NCBI GenBank assembly: GCA_030147525.1
Contig: JASBVF010000058.1
Coordinates: 182,957 to 246,956 of the forward strand
Origin: Bacteroidota bacterium
GTDB taxonomy: Bacteria; Bacteroidota; Bacteroidia; Chitinophagales; Saprospiraceae
DNA length: 64,000 bases
Direction of reading: 5' to 3'
Shown here: in pieces, positions 8,071 to 16,408 of the stretch
How positions within the stretch are numbered: the first letter of the stretch is position 1
How the letters are laid out: each line of letters begins with the position of its first letter
The notes under the pieces: generated by a model
The model's input: only the letters and a program-made list of their open reading frames with translations
What the model was told of the DNA's origin: nothing
Database searches by the model: none
Program-made: the position numbers and the translations under genes

Positions 8071-9921
8071 ATGAAATTATTGAAATACACCTTTCTGTTG
8101 CTGGCCCTCACATTTTCAATCCGTTGTCAGCAGGATAATTCCGCTTCCGCTCCTGATCCCAAAGCCGATCCCCACTCCTTCGCCCAGCCCAACGAGGCCG
8201 TCACCAAACACCTCGACCTGAACCTGAAAGTCGATTTTGATCAAAAAATCCTCTCCGGTTCCGCCCGCTGGACGATTGAAAACCAAGGAGCGAGCGAGAT
8301 CATTTTTGACACCAAAAACCTGAACATCGAAAGGATTACCATCGGCGAGGATGAAAAAGAAACGCAGTATTTCCTCGTCGATCCCGACGAAATACTGGGC
8401 ACGGCGCTGCGGGTGCAGATTGAACCGGAAACTGAAATCGTCACCATTTACTACTCCACCAATCCCGATGCCGCTGCCCTCGGCTGGATGGAACCTTCCC
8501 AAACGGCAGGCAAAAAACTGCCCTTCCTCTTCACGCAGGGCCAGGCCATCCTCACCCGCACCTGGATTCCCTGCCAGGACAGCCCCGGCATCCGGGTCAC
8601 TTACAACGCCACCATCCAGGCGCCCACGGGCATGTTGGCGCTGATGAGCGCCGACAATCCGCAGGAGAAAACAGCGGACGGCGTTTACCAATTTAAAATG
8701 GAGCAACCCATTTCACCCTACCTCATCGCACTGGCGGTGGGCGACATCGCTTTTCAGCCGGTAGGCCCTCGCACCGGCGTGTATGCCGAACCGCCCATGC
8801 TCGAAAAAACAGCCCGTGAATTCGCCGATATGGAAAAAATGGTAGAAGCTGCCGAAACGCTCTACGGACCCTACGACTGGGGTCGCTACGATCTGATCGT
8901 GCTGCCGCCGGGCTTCCCGTTCGGGGGGATGGAAAACCCGAAGCTGACCTTTGCCACGCCGACTGTAATTGCAGGCGACCAAAGCCTGGTTTCACTGGTG
9001 GCGCACGAGCTGGCACACTCCTGGTCGGGCAACCTGGTGACCAACGCCACCTGGAATGATTTCTGGCTGAACGAGGGCTTCACGGTTTATTTCGAGCGGC
9101 GCATCATGGAGGCGCTGTATGGCGTGGAGTATGTTGAAATGCTGATGCAACTGGAATACTGGGAACTACTCGACGAGGTGAAAGACCTGGGTGAAAAAAG
9201 CCCCGATACCCACCTCAAACTCGATCTCTCCGGCCGTGACCCCGACGACGGGATGAACAATATCGCCTACCAGAAAGGCTCGCTTTTCCTGCACCTGCTG
9301 GAGCAGAAGGCAGGGCGGGAGCGCTTCGATGCATTCCTGAAAAGCTGGTTTGAGCAAAATAAATTCCAGGCGAAGACCACGGAGGAGTTCGTGGATTTTT
9401 TAAAGAAAAATCTGTTGGAAAAATACCAGCTCGATGTGAACGTGGACGAGTGGGTGTACGGTCCCGGCCTCCCGGCGAATGGGCCGGTGCCTGTTTCACA
9501 AAAACTGGAAAAAGCTGAAGCTGCCGCAGATGCCGTCAGCGAAGGTCAATTGCCCGAAACAAAAGACTGGACTTCCCACGAGTGGGTCCATTTCATCCGC
9601 CACCTGCCGGAAAGCACGGACGTGGAGACGCTGAAAAAACTGGACGCTCAATTCAATCTCACCAACTCCGGCAACTCAGAAATCCTGTGGGCCTGGTACG
9701 AAACCGCCATCCGCCGGGGCTATTCGCCGGAAATTTTACCGAAAATCGAAAGCTTCCTGGTGAACATGGGCCGCCGCCGCTTCCTCATGCCGCTGTACGG
9801 GGCCTTCAGAGAAACCGGCCAGCTTGAAACAGCCCGCCGCATTTTTGAAAAAGCGAAAGACGGCTATCACCAGGTGAGCCGGGGAAGCGTGGAAGAACTT
9901 TTGTTGAATGATGAACGATGA
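8071..9921 (+). CDS. M1 family zinc aminopeptidase, lipoprotein
   Basis: 616 residues. A lipoprotein signal ends at Cys19 (SIRC). The peptidase core has GGMEN (285-289), the zinc site H312-E-L-A-H316 and E335 eighteen residues later in NEGF, all as expected for leukotriene A4 hydrolase-like M1 enzymes. The C-terminal third is helical like the LTA4H C-terminal domain. It probably removes N-terminal residues from peptides at the periplasm or outer membrane. A CATCTTTG box at 8036-8043 is near the Bacteroidota -7 consensus. The 3' end runs directly into an inverted heptamer repeat. Confidence 0.93.
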   Translation: MKLLKYTFLLLALTFSIRCQQDNSASAPDPKADPHSFAQPNEAVTKHLDLNLKVDFDQKILSGSARWTIENQGASEIIFDTKNLNIERITIGEDEKETQYFLVDPDEILGTALRVQIEPETEIVTIYYSTNPDAAALGWMEPSQTAGKKLPFLFTQGQAILTRTWIPCQDSPGIRVTYNATIQAPTGMLALMSADNPQEKTADGVYQFKMEQPISPYLIALAVGDIAFQPVGPRTGVYAEPPMLEKTAREFADMEKMVEAAETLYGPYDWGRYDLIVLPPGFPFGGMENPKLTFATPTVIAGDQSLVSLVAHELAHSWSGNLVTNATWNDFWLNEGFTVYFERRIMEALYGVEYVEMLMQLEYWELLDEVKDLGEKSPDTHLKLDLSGRDPDDGMNNIAYQKGSLFLHLLEQKAGRERFDAFLKSWFEQNKFQAKTTEEFVDFLKKNLLEKYQLDVNVDEWVYGPGLPANGPVPVSQKLEKAEAAADAVSEGQLPETKDWTSHEWVHFIRHLPESTDVETLKKLDAQFNLTNSGNSEILWAWYETAIRRGYSPEILPKIESFLVNMGRRRFLMPLYGAFRETGQLETARRIFEKAKDGYHQVSRGSVEELLLNDER

Positions 9922-9982
9922 ATGATGAACGATGAACACCTCCAGCTCCTCGGGAAAGTTCATCATTCATCGTTCATCGTTC
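9913..9982. repeat. Inverted repeat of GATGAAC/T heptamers
   Basis: The left arm 9913-9937 and right arm 9958-9982 (25 nt each, 2 mismatches) consist of tandem GATGAA(C/T) heptamers around a 20-nt loop. It fills the gap between the convergent M1 peptidase and dapB; the left arm overlaps the last codons and stop of the peptidase. No T-run, so a role as terminator is only possible. Confidence 0.85.
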
Positions 9983-10714
9983 TTAAAAACCGAGCATGTC
10001 TTTCATCTCGAAGCTTCCTTTTTTCCCAATGATCCACTCGGCGGCGGCGAGGGCGCCTGCGGCGAAGCCTTCCCGTGAGTGAGCCGTGTGGCTGATCTCG
10101 ATGGTGTCGATGTCAGAGGCCCAGGTGACGACGTGGGTGCCGGGGGCGGGGTCGATTCTTTTTGAAACGATGGAAAGTTCGGCGGGGGCCGGAGCGGTTT
10201 CGGGTTTGCCGAGCGATGCCGTCCAGGAGGACTTGCGGCTGAGGTTTTTCAAAATACCTTCCGCCAGGGTGAGGGCGGTGCCGCTGGGGTGGTCAAGTTT
10301 TTGGGTGTGGTGGACTTCCTTCATGCGCACGTCGTACTGCGGCTGTTCGTTCATCAGGCCGGCGAGGTAGCGATTGACGGCAAAAAAAATATTCACCCCG
10401 ATGCTGAAGTTGGAGGCGTGAAAAAAGGCCCCGTTCCGTTCACTGCAAAGTTTTTTCACCGCATCCAGCTTGTCGAGCCAGGCCGTTGTGCCCACGACGA
10501 CGGGAACGCCTGCTTCCAGGCATGCCACGATGTTGCCGTAGGCCGTTTCCGGCTGGGTGAATTCGATGGCCACGTCAGCCATGCGTAGGTTTTCCTGCGT
10601 GAGGTCGTCCGCATTTTCTTTGTCGATTTTCAAAACAATTTCGTGGTTGCTTTGAAGTGCTAACCGCTCGATAGTTTTACCCATCTTACCGTACCCGATC
10701 AAGGCAATTTTCAT
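9983..10714 (-). CDS. dapB: 4-hydroxy-tetrahydrodipicolinate reductase
   Basis: 243 residues. Reduces the dihydrodipicolinate precursor with NAD(P)H in the diaminopimelate/lysine pathway. Visible motifs: the nucleotide-binding GYGKMG at the N-terminus and the catalytic/substrate loop EVHHTQKLDHPSGTA. The length fits the short Bacteroidota form. The ATG at 10714 is preferred because family members begin MKIALIGYGKMG; an upstream in-frame ATG at 10738 would add eight Lys-rich residues. The second lysine gene in the window, dapD, is 22 kb away, so the pathway is not clustered here. Confidence 0.95.
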   Translation of the reverse strand: MKIALIGYGKMGKTIERLALQSNHEIVLKIDKENADDLTQENLRMADVAIEFTQPETAYGNIVACLEAGVPVVVGTTAWLDKLDAVKKLCSERNGAFFHASNFSIGVNIFFAVNRYLAGLMNEQPQYDVRMKEVHHTQKLDHPSGTALTLAEGILKNLSRKSSWTASLGKPETAPAPAELSIVSKRIDPAPGTHVVTWASDIDTIEISHTAHSREGFAAGALAAAEWIIGKKGSFEMKDMLGF

Positions 10715-11019
10715 TTTATTTAATTTTATTTTAAACATTTAGTGACCAGCGGCAACAACATAAGTCTTAGGTTTAGATTTTTGTTGTTTTACAAGCCGTT
10801 CTCTGGCTATAAAACATGGCCCCTCCCTGTGAGGGGCTTTGTTTTTTCAGCCCCAAAAGTAAATTTTCTTTCCACGGCAGCGGCCATTTCGGGCATATCC
10901 GTTCACTTTCTCATCGATGTGTTTTCTCCGACGAATTCTTTTTTTCTGTCATACCTGCCGGTTTTTCCTTTCATTTCCATATTTTACCATGACAATTTGT
11001 CTAACAAAACTATTTCAAC
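10715..11019. other. Intergenic region dapB / T9SS gene
   Basis: About 300 nt between divergent genes. It contains one strong plus-strand terminator hairpin at 10819-10846 with no plus-strand gene in front of it, so a short leader or small RNA may start near the dapB promoter. No open frame of note. Confidence 0.5.
10819..10846 (+). terminator. Orphan intrinsic terminator
   Basis: GCCCCTC (10819-10825) pairs with GAGGGGC (10831-10837) around a 5-nt loop, followed by TTTGTTTTTT. This is a textbook intrinsic terminator on the plus strand, lying about 100 nt from the divergent dapB start and 174 nt before the next gene. Confidence 0.75.
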
Positions 11020-12714
11020 ATGAAAAAAAACTTACTCCTCTCCTTTTTCCTCTCCTGCAGCTTCCTGTTAGCTGCCCAGGCTCCACCAAATGACAACTGT
11101 GCTGACGCTATCGATGTAGCCACCAACGAAGTGGTCAGTTTTAACACGACCGAAGCTACAACCGACGGACCGTTACACCTTGATTCACCTTGCCCTTCCA
11201 GCGACAATGACACGCTTTTCCGGGATATCTGGTACCGTTTTACCCCTGATTTTACAGGGCTTGCTGACTGGACGCTGTGCGGCACGGCGGATTTTGATAC
11301 TAAAATTGCGGTGTACAACGCCGGCGCTACCTGCCCGCTTGAGGATGGCGACCTGCTGACTTGCAATGACGATTTTGGCTCTTGCGCCAACAATACTTCC
11401 CGCATCGTTTTTGACGTAGAAGCTGGCCAGTCTTACCTCCTGCGACTGGGAGGATGGGGAGACACTGCGCCGGGCGAAGCAGGCTCCGGCACCTTTGTCA
11501 TTGAAGAATTTGTGTCTTCCGTCGCCAATGACTTTTGCTCCCAGGCAATTGATATCGGACTGGTGGAAAACTACCAGTTCAGCAACATCGACGCAACGAC
11601 TGACGGACCCTTACAACCCAACAACTCCGCCTGTTTCGGTTTCGGTGACCCAAATGTGCAGGCTGATATCTGGTTCCGTTTCACTTCACCCATCACCGGC
11701 TCCGTGGAATGGACCACCTGCGACCAGATCAACTTTGACTCCCGCCTTGCGGTGTACGGCCCCAACGTCGGCTGTACGCCTACCGGCGACCAGCTTTATG
11801 CCTGCAACGACGACGGCTCAGGCTGTTCTTTTTACACTTCAAGGGTTATTTTTTCCGTGCAGGAAGGCGATACCTACCTGCTGCGTTTGGGCGGTTGGAA
11901 CGGAGACCAGGGAACGGGCACCTTTGACTTGCAGGAGATCATCCCTCCTACCCCACCGAGCAACGACCTCTGCACGACACCCGACTCTGCCTGGATTGTA
12001 ACGGCGATGATGGCCGATGATTTTGAAGGCCAGATCAGCGGCTCCAATTCCAACGGAACCTTCGATCAGGATAATTTCATTTTCCCGAATGCACAGTGTT
12101 TTGGCACCAATACTGCCGGCGGCGAATTTTCTGACGTGTGGTATTGGATCAATACCTACGGCAATACCGAGCTGGAAATCCGTTTTTACAAAAACGCCGG
12201 TTCGGAAGGCGCTTCCTTTTACCTGGACATGTACGACGCCTGCGAAATGCCGGTCGATACCAACGTGATTACCGGCTCCTGCCTGTATGCAGACGCCAGT
12301 ACGGCCGAGGCCGTCACCATCGTATCAGGGCTGCCGGCCGAGCCGACACTTTACCTTCTGCGGGTAACGACCCGTCTGACCACGCAGCTTCCCGGCGACT
12401 TTTTCTTTTTTGTAATAGGTGAAATTACAGAGCCGCCTACCGCAACCAAAGAAACTTTCCCCGGCAACTACCAGGTATTTCCGAACCCGGCAGGCGACAG
12501 GCTTTACCTGAACCTCTTGCTCGATGAATCCGCCAACACAACGCTCGAAGTTTTCAATACACTCGGACAACGGGTCATGAGCGAAAGAAAAGGCAAACTC
12601 CATCAGGGCGCTCATCAATTCAATTTTGATGTATCCGCATTGAAGGAAGGCGTGTATTTTCTCGTGCTGCAATCTGACCAGGGACGGGGGATGGTGAAGT
12701 TTGTGAAAGAGTAG
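11020..12714 (+). CDS. Secreted repeat protein with T9SS type A signal
   Basis: 564 residues. Signal peptide to about residue 20 (LLAAQA). Two tandem copies of a roughly 150-residue beta-rich module follow (residues about 22-165 and 170-310): each opens NDxC, carries TTDGPL, DIWYRF or DIWFRF, a CNDD motif, and ends SYLLRLGGW or TYLLRLGGW. A third, more distant module (about 320-475) follows. The last 80 residues are a type IX secretion sorting domain (FPNPAGDRLYL, GVYFLVLQS). Likely exported and surface-attached or released. The modules resemble adhesive/CUB-like domains of Bacteroidota, but no ligand can be inferred. Confidence 0.85.
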   Translation: MKKNLLLSFFLSCSFLLAAQAPPNDNCADAIDVATNEVVSFNTTEATTDGPLHLDSPCPSSDNDTLFRDIWYRFTPDFTGLADWTLCGTADFDTKIAVYNAGATCPLEDGDLLTCNDDFGSCANNTSRIVFDVEAGQSYLLRLGGWGDTAPGEAGSGTFVIEEFVSSVANDFCSQAIDIGLVENYQFSNIDATTDGPLQPNNSACFGFGDPNVQADIWFRFTSPITGSVEWTTCDQINFDSRLAVYGPNVGCTPTGDQLYACNDDGSGCSFYTSRVIFSVQEGDTYLLRLGGWNGDQGTGTFDLQEIIPPTPPSNDLCTTPDSAWIVTAMMADDFEGQISGSNSNGTFDQDNFIFPNAQCFGTNTAGGEFSDVWYWINTYGNTELEIRFYKNAGSEGASFYLDMYDACEMPVDTNVITGSCLYADASTAEAVTIVSGLPAEPTLYLLRVTTRLTTQLPGDFFFFVIGEITEPPTATKETFPGNYQVFPNPAGDRLYLNLLLDESANTTLEVFNTLGQRVMSERKGKLHQGAHQFNFDVSALKEGVYFLVLQSDQGRGMVKFVKE

Positions 12715-12719
12715 TGATT

Positions 12720-12773
12720 GGTTGAGAGTGGTTGAGAATGGTTAAGATTGTTGAGAATTACATCCTCTCAACC
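12720..12773. repeat. GGTTGAGA-type tandem repeat with short return arm
   Basis: Four imperfect units of about 10 nt (GGTTGAGAGT type, 12720-12757) are followed by a short inverse arm, CTCTCAACC (12765-12773), pairing with 12720-12728. It lies just behind the T9SS gene and looks like a truncated member of the intergenic hairpins seen elsewhere in the window. Confidence 0.65.
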
Positions 12774-12813
12774 CCACCTGACCGATGACGGTGCCAGATA
12801 TTAATAAAAGCAC

Positions 12814-12849
12814 AAACAGGCCGGACGCTTTAAAACGTCCGGCCTGTTT
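12814..12849. terminator. Strong 14-bp hairpin terminator
   Basis: AAACAGGCCGGACG (12814-12827) is perfectly paired with 12836-12849 around an 8-nt loop; the stem ends in A's and T's. It ends the transcript of the T9SS gene ahead of the oligopeptidase gene. Confidence 0.8.
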
Positions 12850-12907
12850 GCGTTAAAATCCCTAATATCGTGGCGTTTTTCATAATGTTTCATCAAAACT
12901 CATTAAA

Positions 12908-15079
12908 ATGAAAGCTATCCTTACCCAGAGATTTTTCCTCTTTTCCCTTTCAATACTCATCTTTGCCGCCTGCAAAAATGATTCTAACCAAAGCAACGAA
13001 AATATGACGACATTGTACGAAAACATGACTGCGCAGCCGCCGGCTGCGGAGAAGCAGCCCAAAGAACTCACCGAACACGGCAATACCCGCATTGATAATT
13101 ACTACTGGCTCAACCAGCGGGAAGACCCCAAAGTGATCGCTTTCCTCAATGCCGAAAACGAGTACAAAGACGAGGTAATGGCCGGCCTGAAAAACCTTCA
13201 GGATGAATTGTTCGAAGAAATCAAAGGCCGCATCAAAGAGAAAGACGCCTCTGTGCCACAACTCGACAACGGCTACTGGTACTACTATCGCTACGATGAA
13301 GGACAGGAATATCCCGTCTATTGCCGCAAAAAAGGTACGCTCGAAGCATCCGAAGAAGTGATGCTTAACGTAAACGAACTGGCCAAAGATTACGATTATT
13401 ACAACGTATCCGGCCTCGAAGTCAGCCCGGATAACAAATGGCTGGCTTACGGCGAGGACACCCTCAGCCGCCGCATTTACACCATCCGTTTTAAAAACCT
13501 GGAAAGCGGCGAAACCATCGAGGAAACCATTCCCAACACGGAAGGCGACGTCGTCTGGGCGAACGACAACAAGACCGTTTTTTATGCAGTGAAAGATGAA
13601 ACCCTGCGGGCTTTTAAAATATTCAAACACAAACTCGGTACCGACGCTTCCCTCGATCAGGAGGTTTTTCATGAAAAAGATCCGCAGTTTTACCTGGGGC
13701 TGGATAAATCCAAATCGAAAAAGTACATCATCATCGCCTCCTGGCAAACCCTCAGCCGGGAGTATCGATACCTCGACGCCAACACGCCCGACGGCGAGTG
13801 GAAGATCATACAGCCACGGGAGCGCAACCTGGAATACAGCGCCGACCACGCCGGGGGAAAATGGTACATCCGCACGAACCTCGGCGCCAAAAACTTCCGC
13901 CTGATGTCGGCGGAAGAAGGCAAGACGACGAAGGAAAACTGGAAAGAAGTGATCCCGCACCGGGACGATGTCTATTTCCAGGATTTTGAGTTGTTTAAAA
14001 ACCACCTCGTACTGACGGAACGTATCAACGGAATCCGCAAAATCCGCATCAAATCCTGGGACGGCAACAGCGATTACCACATTGACTTCGGTGAGGAAAC
14101 TTACGTCGCTGGCCCATCCAACAATCCGGAATGGGACACAGAAGTGGTGCGCCTCAGCTACCAGTCGCTCACTACGCCGCCGACGGTCTATGATTTCAAC
14201 ATGGCGACGAAGGATAAAAAGACGATGAAGGAGCAGGAAGTGCTCGGCGGTTTTGACAAAAACAACTACGTCTCGGAACGCATTTTCGCCACGGCACGGG
14301 ACGGCGTGAAGGTGCCTGTGTCCATTGTTTACCGCAAAGGTTTTAAGAAAGACGGCACGCAACCGCTGCTGCTTTACGCTTACGGCAGCTACGGTTACAG
14401 CATCGATCCGAGTTTTAACGCTGCAAGATTGAGCCTGCTCGACCGGGGTTTCGCCTTCGCCATCGCTCACATCCGGGGCGGGCAGGAGATGGGACGCCAA
14501 TGGTACGAAGACGGCAAATTGCTGAAGAAGAAAAACACCTTCACCGACTTCATTGACTGCGGCGATTACCTCGTTTCACAAAAATACACGGACAAGGAAC
14601 ACCTCTTCGCCATGGGCGGCAGCGCAGGCGGACTGCTGATGGGCGCCGTGGTGAACATGCGTCCCGACCTGTTCAAAGGCGTGGTAGCTGCCGTACCGTT
14701 CGTGGACGTGGTGACGACTATGCTTGACGAAAGCATCCCGCTCACCACCTTCGAGTGGGACGAGTGGGGCGATCCCCGCAAAAAGGAATACTACGACTAC
14801 ATGCTCAGCTACTCGCCCTACGATCAGGTAAAAGCGCAGGATTATCCCGCCATGCTGGTAACCACGGGCCTGCATGATTCGCAGGTACAATACTGGGAAC
14901 CCGCCAAGTGGGTGGCTAAGCTGCGTGAAATGAAGACCGATAAAAATCCGCTGCTCCTTCACACGAACATGGACGCCGGCCACGGCGGACAGTCGGGCCG
15001 CTTCCGGGCTTACAAGGAAACGGCGATGGAGTTTGCATTTATGCTGGATTTGGCGGGGAAGGTGAAGTTGAAGGGGTAG
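12908..15079 (+). CDS. ptrB: Oligopeptidase B-like S9A prolyl oligopeptidase, lipoprotein
   Basis: 723 residues. A lipoprotein signal ends at Cys22 (IFAAC). The N-terminal beta-propeller (about residues 50-450) precedes the alpha/beta-hydrolase domain. The triad is visible: S572 in GGSAGG, D657 in LHDSQV, H692 in AGHGG. These fit the S9A oligopeptidase B/PtrB group, which cleaves short peptides, usually after Arg/Lys. Membrane attachment suggests periplasmic peptide degradation alongside the M1 and S46 peptidases of this window. Cleavage preference is family inference. Confidence 0.93.
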   Translation: MKAILTQRFFLFSLSILIFAACKNDSNQSNENMTTLYENMTAQPPAAEKQPKELTEHGNTRIDNYYWLNQREDPKVIAFLNAENEYKDEVMAGLKNLQDELFEEIKGRIKEKDASVPQLDNGYWYYYRYDEGQEYPVYCRKKGTLEASEEVMLNVNELAKDYDYYNVSGLEVSPDNKWLAYGEDTLSRRIYTIRFKNLESGETIEETIPNTEGDVVWANDNKTVFYAVKDETLRAFKIFKHKLGTDASLDQEVFHEKDPQFYLGLDKSKSKKYIIIASWQTLSREYRYLDANTPDGEWKIIQPRERNLEYSADHAGGKWYIRTNLGAKNFRLMSAEEGKTTKENWKEVIPHRDDVYFQDFELFKNHLVLTERINGIRKIRIKSWDGNSDYHIDFGEETYVAGPSNNPEWDTEVVRLSYQSLTTPPTVYDFNMATKDKKTMKEQEVLGGFDKNNYVSERIFATARDGVKVPVSIVYRKGFKKDGTQPLLLYAYGSYGYSIDPSFNAARLSLLDRGFAFAIAHIRGGQEMGRQWYEDGKLLKKKNTFTDFIDCGDYLVSQKYTDKEHLFAMGGSAGGLLMGAVVNMRPDLFKGVVAAVPFVDVVTTMLDESIPLTTFEWDEWGDPRKKEYYDYMLSYSPYDQVKAQDYPAMLVTTGLHDSQVQYWEPAKWVAKLREMKTDKNPLLLHTNMDAGHGGQSGRFRAYKETAMEFAFMLDLAGKVKLKG

Positions 15080-15102
15080 GGAAGATGTCAAAAATGGGTG
15101 GG

Positions 15103-15525
15103 TTACTTGAATGGATTAACGATTTTCAGCGTTTTTTCAATCAGTAACCCATCTTGCATATCTTCTGTATAGAGAACTGTGCAGTTTATAGCTAATGCTG
15201 CTGAAACGATCATGCAGTCAAACCAACTCAGTGAATAGGCGGTTTTCAGTTTAAGTGCTTGCAGAGTTATGTTTGCCGTCAACGGAACGATTTCAAACTC
15301 TTTGCAAATCTCATCGATGAATTCACTCGTGCGGGTTTCTGTGAAAGAAAATTTCTTCATCAGAACATTTGCTACTTCATTTAGCACTTGCACCGATGCT
15401 GCGATTTCAGGCAGGTTCAAAATCAAATTTTCGACGATTTTTTGTTTGCGCAAATCATCTTGGGATTGATTTTGAGCTTTGAGGTATATCCAAAGATTAG
15501 AGTCGAAAAAATATTTATCTGGCAT
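15103..15525 (-). CDS. PIN-domain ribonuclease toxin (VapC-like)
   Basis: 140 residues with PIN-domain acidic residues in order: D in FFDSN near the N-terminus, E in VLNEVAN, D in SWFDCMIV, and D in YTEDMQDG. PIN toxins cut RNA, often tRNA or rRNA, with Mg ions. The ATG overlaps the end of the upstream antitoxin-like gene by 11 nt, as in type II toxin-antitoxin operons. Catalytic residues look intact, so it should be active if free. Specific target unknown. Confidence 0.85.
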   Translation of the reverse strand: MPDKYFFDSNLWIYLKAQNQSQDDLRKQKIVENLILNLPEIAASVQVLNEVANVLMKKFSFTETRTSEFIDEICKEFEIVPLTANITLQALKLKTAYSLSWFDCMIVSAALAINCTVLYTEDMQDGLLIEKTLKIVNPFK

Positions 15526-15742
15526 TGCGGGCTTCCCGGTCAGGGATTTCGATTTTGGTTGTGATAACGCCGCTTGAAACAGCTTTTTTCAAAAAGTTTT
15601 CTCTGCGCTTGCGGAGGTCAGAGGGAGCAGGTTCAGGCAGACCTTTGACTTCAAACTTTACAGCAGCGGCCTTGAGAATTTCGACAATCTTATTAAGCCA
15701 CTGAAGATCTTTATCTGATTGAAATTGAATTGTGATCACCAT
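15515..15742 (-). CDS. Putative antitoxin of the PIN pair
   Basis: 75 residues, first gene of the two-gene unit, overlapping the toxin start by 11 nt. It has a short beta start (MVITIQFQSD), a helix, then a basic middle (SDLRKRRENFLKKAV) and a charged tail. I do not recognise a MazE, AbrB, PHD or RHH signature with certainty. Similar short 'DUF' partners commonly precede PIN toxins in Bacteroidota. The antitoxin role rests on gene order, overlap and size. A TAGTTTTG box lies 23 nt upstream. Confidence 0.7.
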   Translation of the reverse strand: MVITIQFQSDKDLQWLNKIVEILKAAAVKFEVKGLPEPAPSDLRKRRENFLKKAVSSGVITTKIEIPDREARNAR

Positions 15743-15764
15743 CTGATTTCTTTTTTAAGTGATA

Positions 15765-15772
15765 CAAAACTA
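15765..15772 (-). promoter_or_regulatory. -7 box TAGTTTTG upstream of the TA pair
   Basis: On the minus strand TAGTTTTG matches the Bacteroidota -7 consensus TAnnTTTG exactly, 23 nt before the antitoxin ATG. No TTTG at the expected -33 distance was found. Confidence 0.45.
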
Positions 15773-15831
15773 CAAAAGAGCCGGGAAATTTGTTCCGGGA
15801 TTTTTTAGAAGAAGTTACCGACAACAATGCC

Positions 15832-15863
15832 GTTACCCCCTTCAACTTTTAAACCTGATAACC
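15832..15863. repeat. Single-arm TTTAAAAGTTGAAGGGG repeat
   Basis: The minus strand reads AGGTTTAAAAGTTGAAGGGGG, the same words as the hairpins at 4453-4491 and 50958-51023, but only one arm is present; short GTTAC/ATAACC ends give a minor fold. It lies in the 279-nt gap (15743-16021) that otherwise shows nothing coding. Confidence 0.6.
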
Positions 15864-16021
15864 ATTGCCCTATCGTGAAACCACCATTTTACCCTTACCT
15901 ATGCCGCTGCTCTGGATCTTAGCTTTCCAAAAATAAAGGTCCGGCGGTGTTTCCGATCATGCTATCTCACAACACCACAGCCGTAAGCGTGTAGCGCAAC
16001 TCCGGACGGAGCGGCGGCATT

Positions 16022-16243
16022 TTACGTATCAAACCCAACCACTTCCACCGGCGTACCCCACATAAAAATGGACATGCCTCCGTCCACTTCACGAATGGTG
16101 AGGGATACTTTCTTGCCTTCCTGTTTCAGCTGTTCCGGCATATTTACCGGGCGCCACTCGTTGCCTTTATCATCTACAATGCCCCAAAAGCCGGTGGCAA
16201 GGTTTTGATAAATGACCGTTCCTTTAATGCGTTTTGATTTCAT
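16022..16243 (-). CDS. Small beta-rich hypothetical protein
   Basis: 73 residues from the ATG at 16243 (MKSKRIKGTVIYQNL). The pattern GTVIYQNLATGFWGIVDDKGNEW is typical of a small single-domain beta fold of the DUF5818 kind found in many bacteria; function unknown. The longer in-frame start at 16333 was not used because it would include tandem-repeat DNA. It lies downstream of the S24 repressor in the same orientation and may share its transcript. Confidence 0.65.
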   Translation of the reverse strand: MKSKRIKGTVIYQNLATGFWGIVDDKGNEWRPVNMPEQLKQEGKKVSLTIREVDGGMSIFMWGTPVEVVGFDT

Positions 16244-16328
16244 GATATGGATGGTTATGGGCAGTTCACCGGCGGTATTTACGGTCGCATTGCATGCAAG
16301 TTTATCAGGATTTATCAGGCTTTGCAAA

Positions 16329-16372
16329 ATCAACCCATCTCAACCTCATCAACCCTTATCAACCTATCAACT
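16329..16372. repeat. One-arm tandem ATCAACC-type repeat
   Basis: About five imperfect 8-10 nt units of the ATCAACC/T kind stand in the gap between the S24 repressor and the small gene. There is no return arm. In style it matches the arms of the hairpin at 17335-17470 (GTTGAT words on the other strand). Confidence 0.6.
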
Positions 16373-16408
16373 TTCAATGCAAGCAGCTATAATTATTACC
16401 GGGCCGGT

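Noticed and set aside
12950..14500. A 516-codon open frame antisense to the oligopeptidase gene
   Set aside because: It mirrors the codon structure of a clearly conserved S9 peptidase, has no start context or domain, and is rich in Val/Phe/His as typical of antisense frames.
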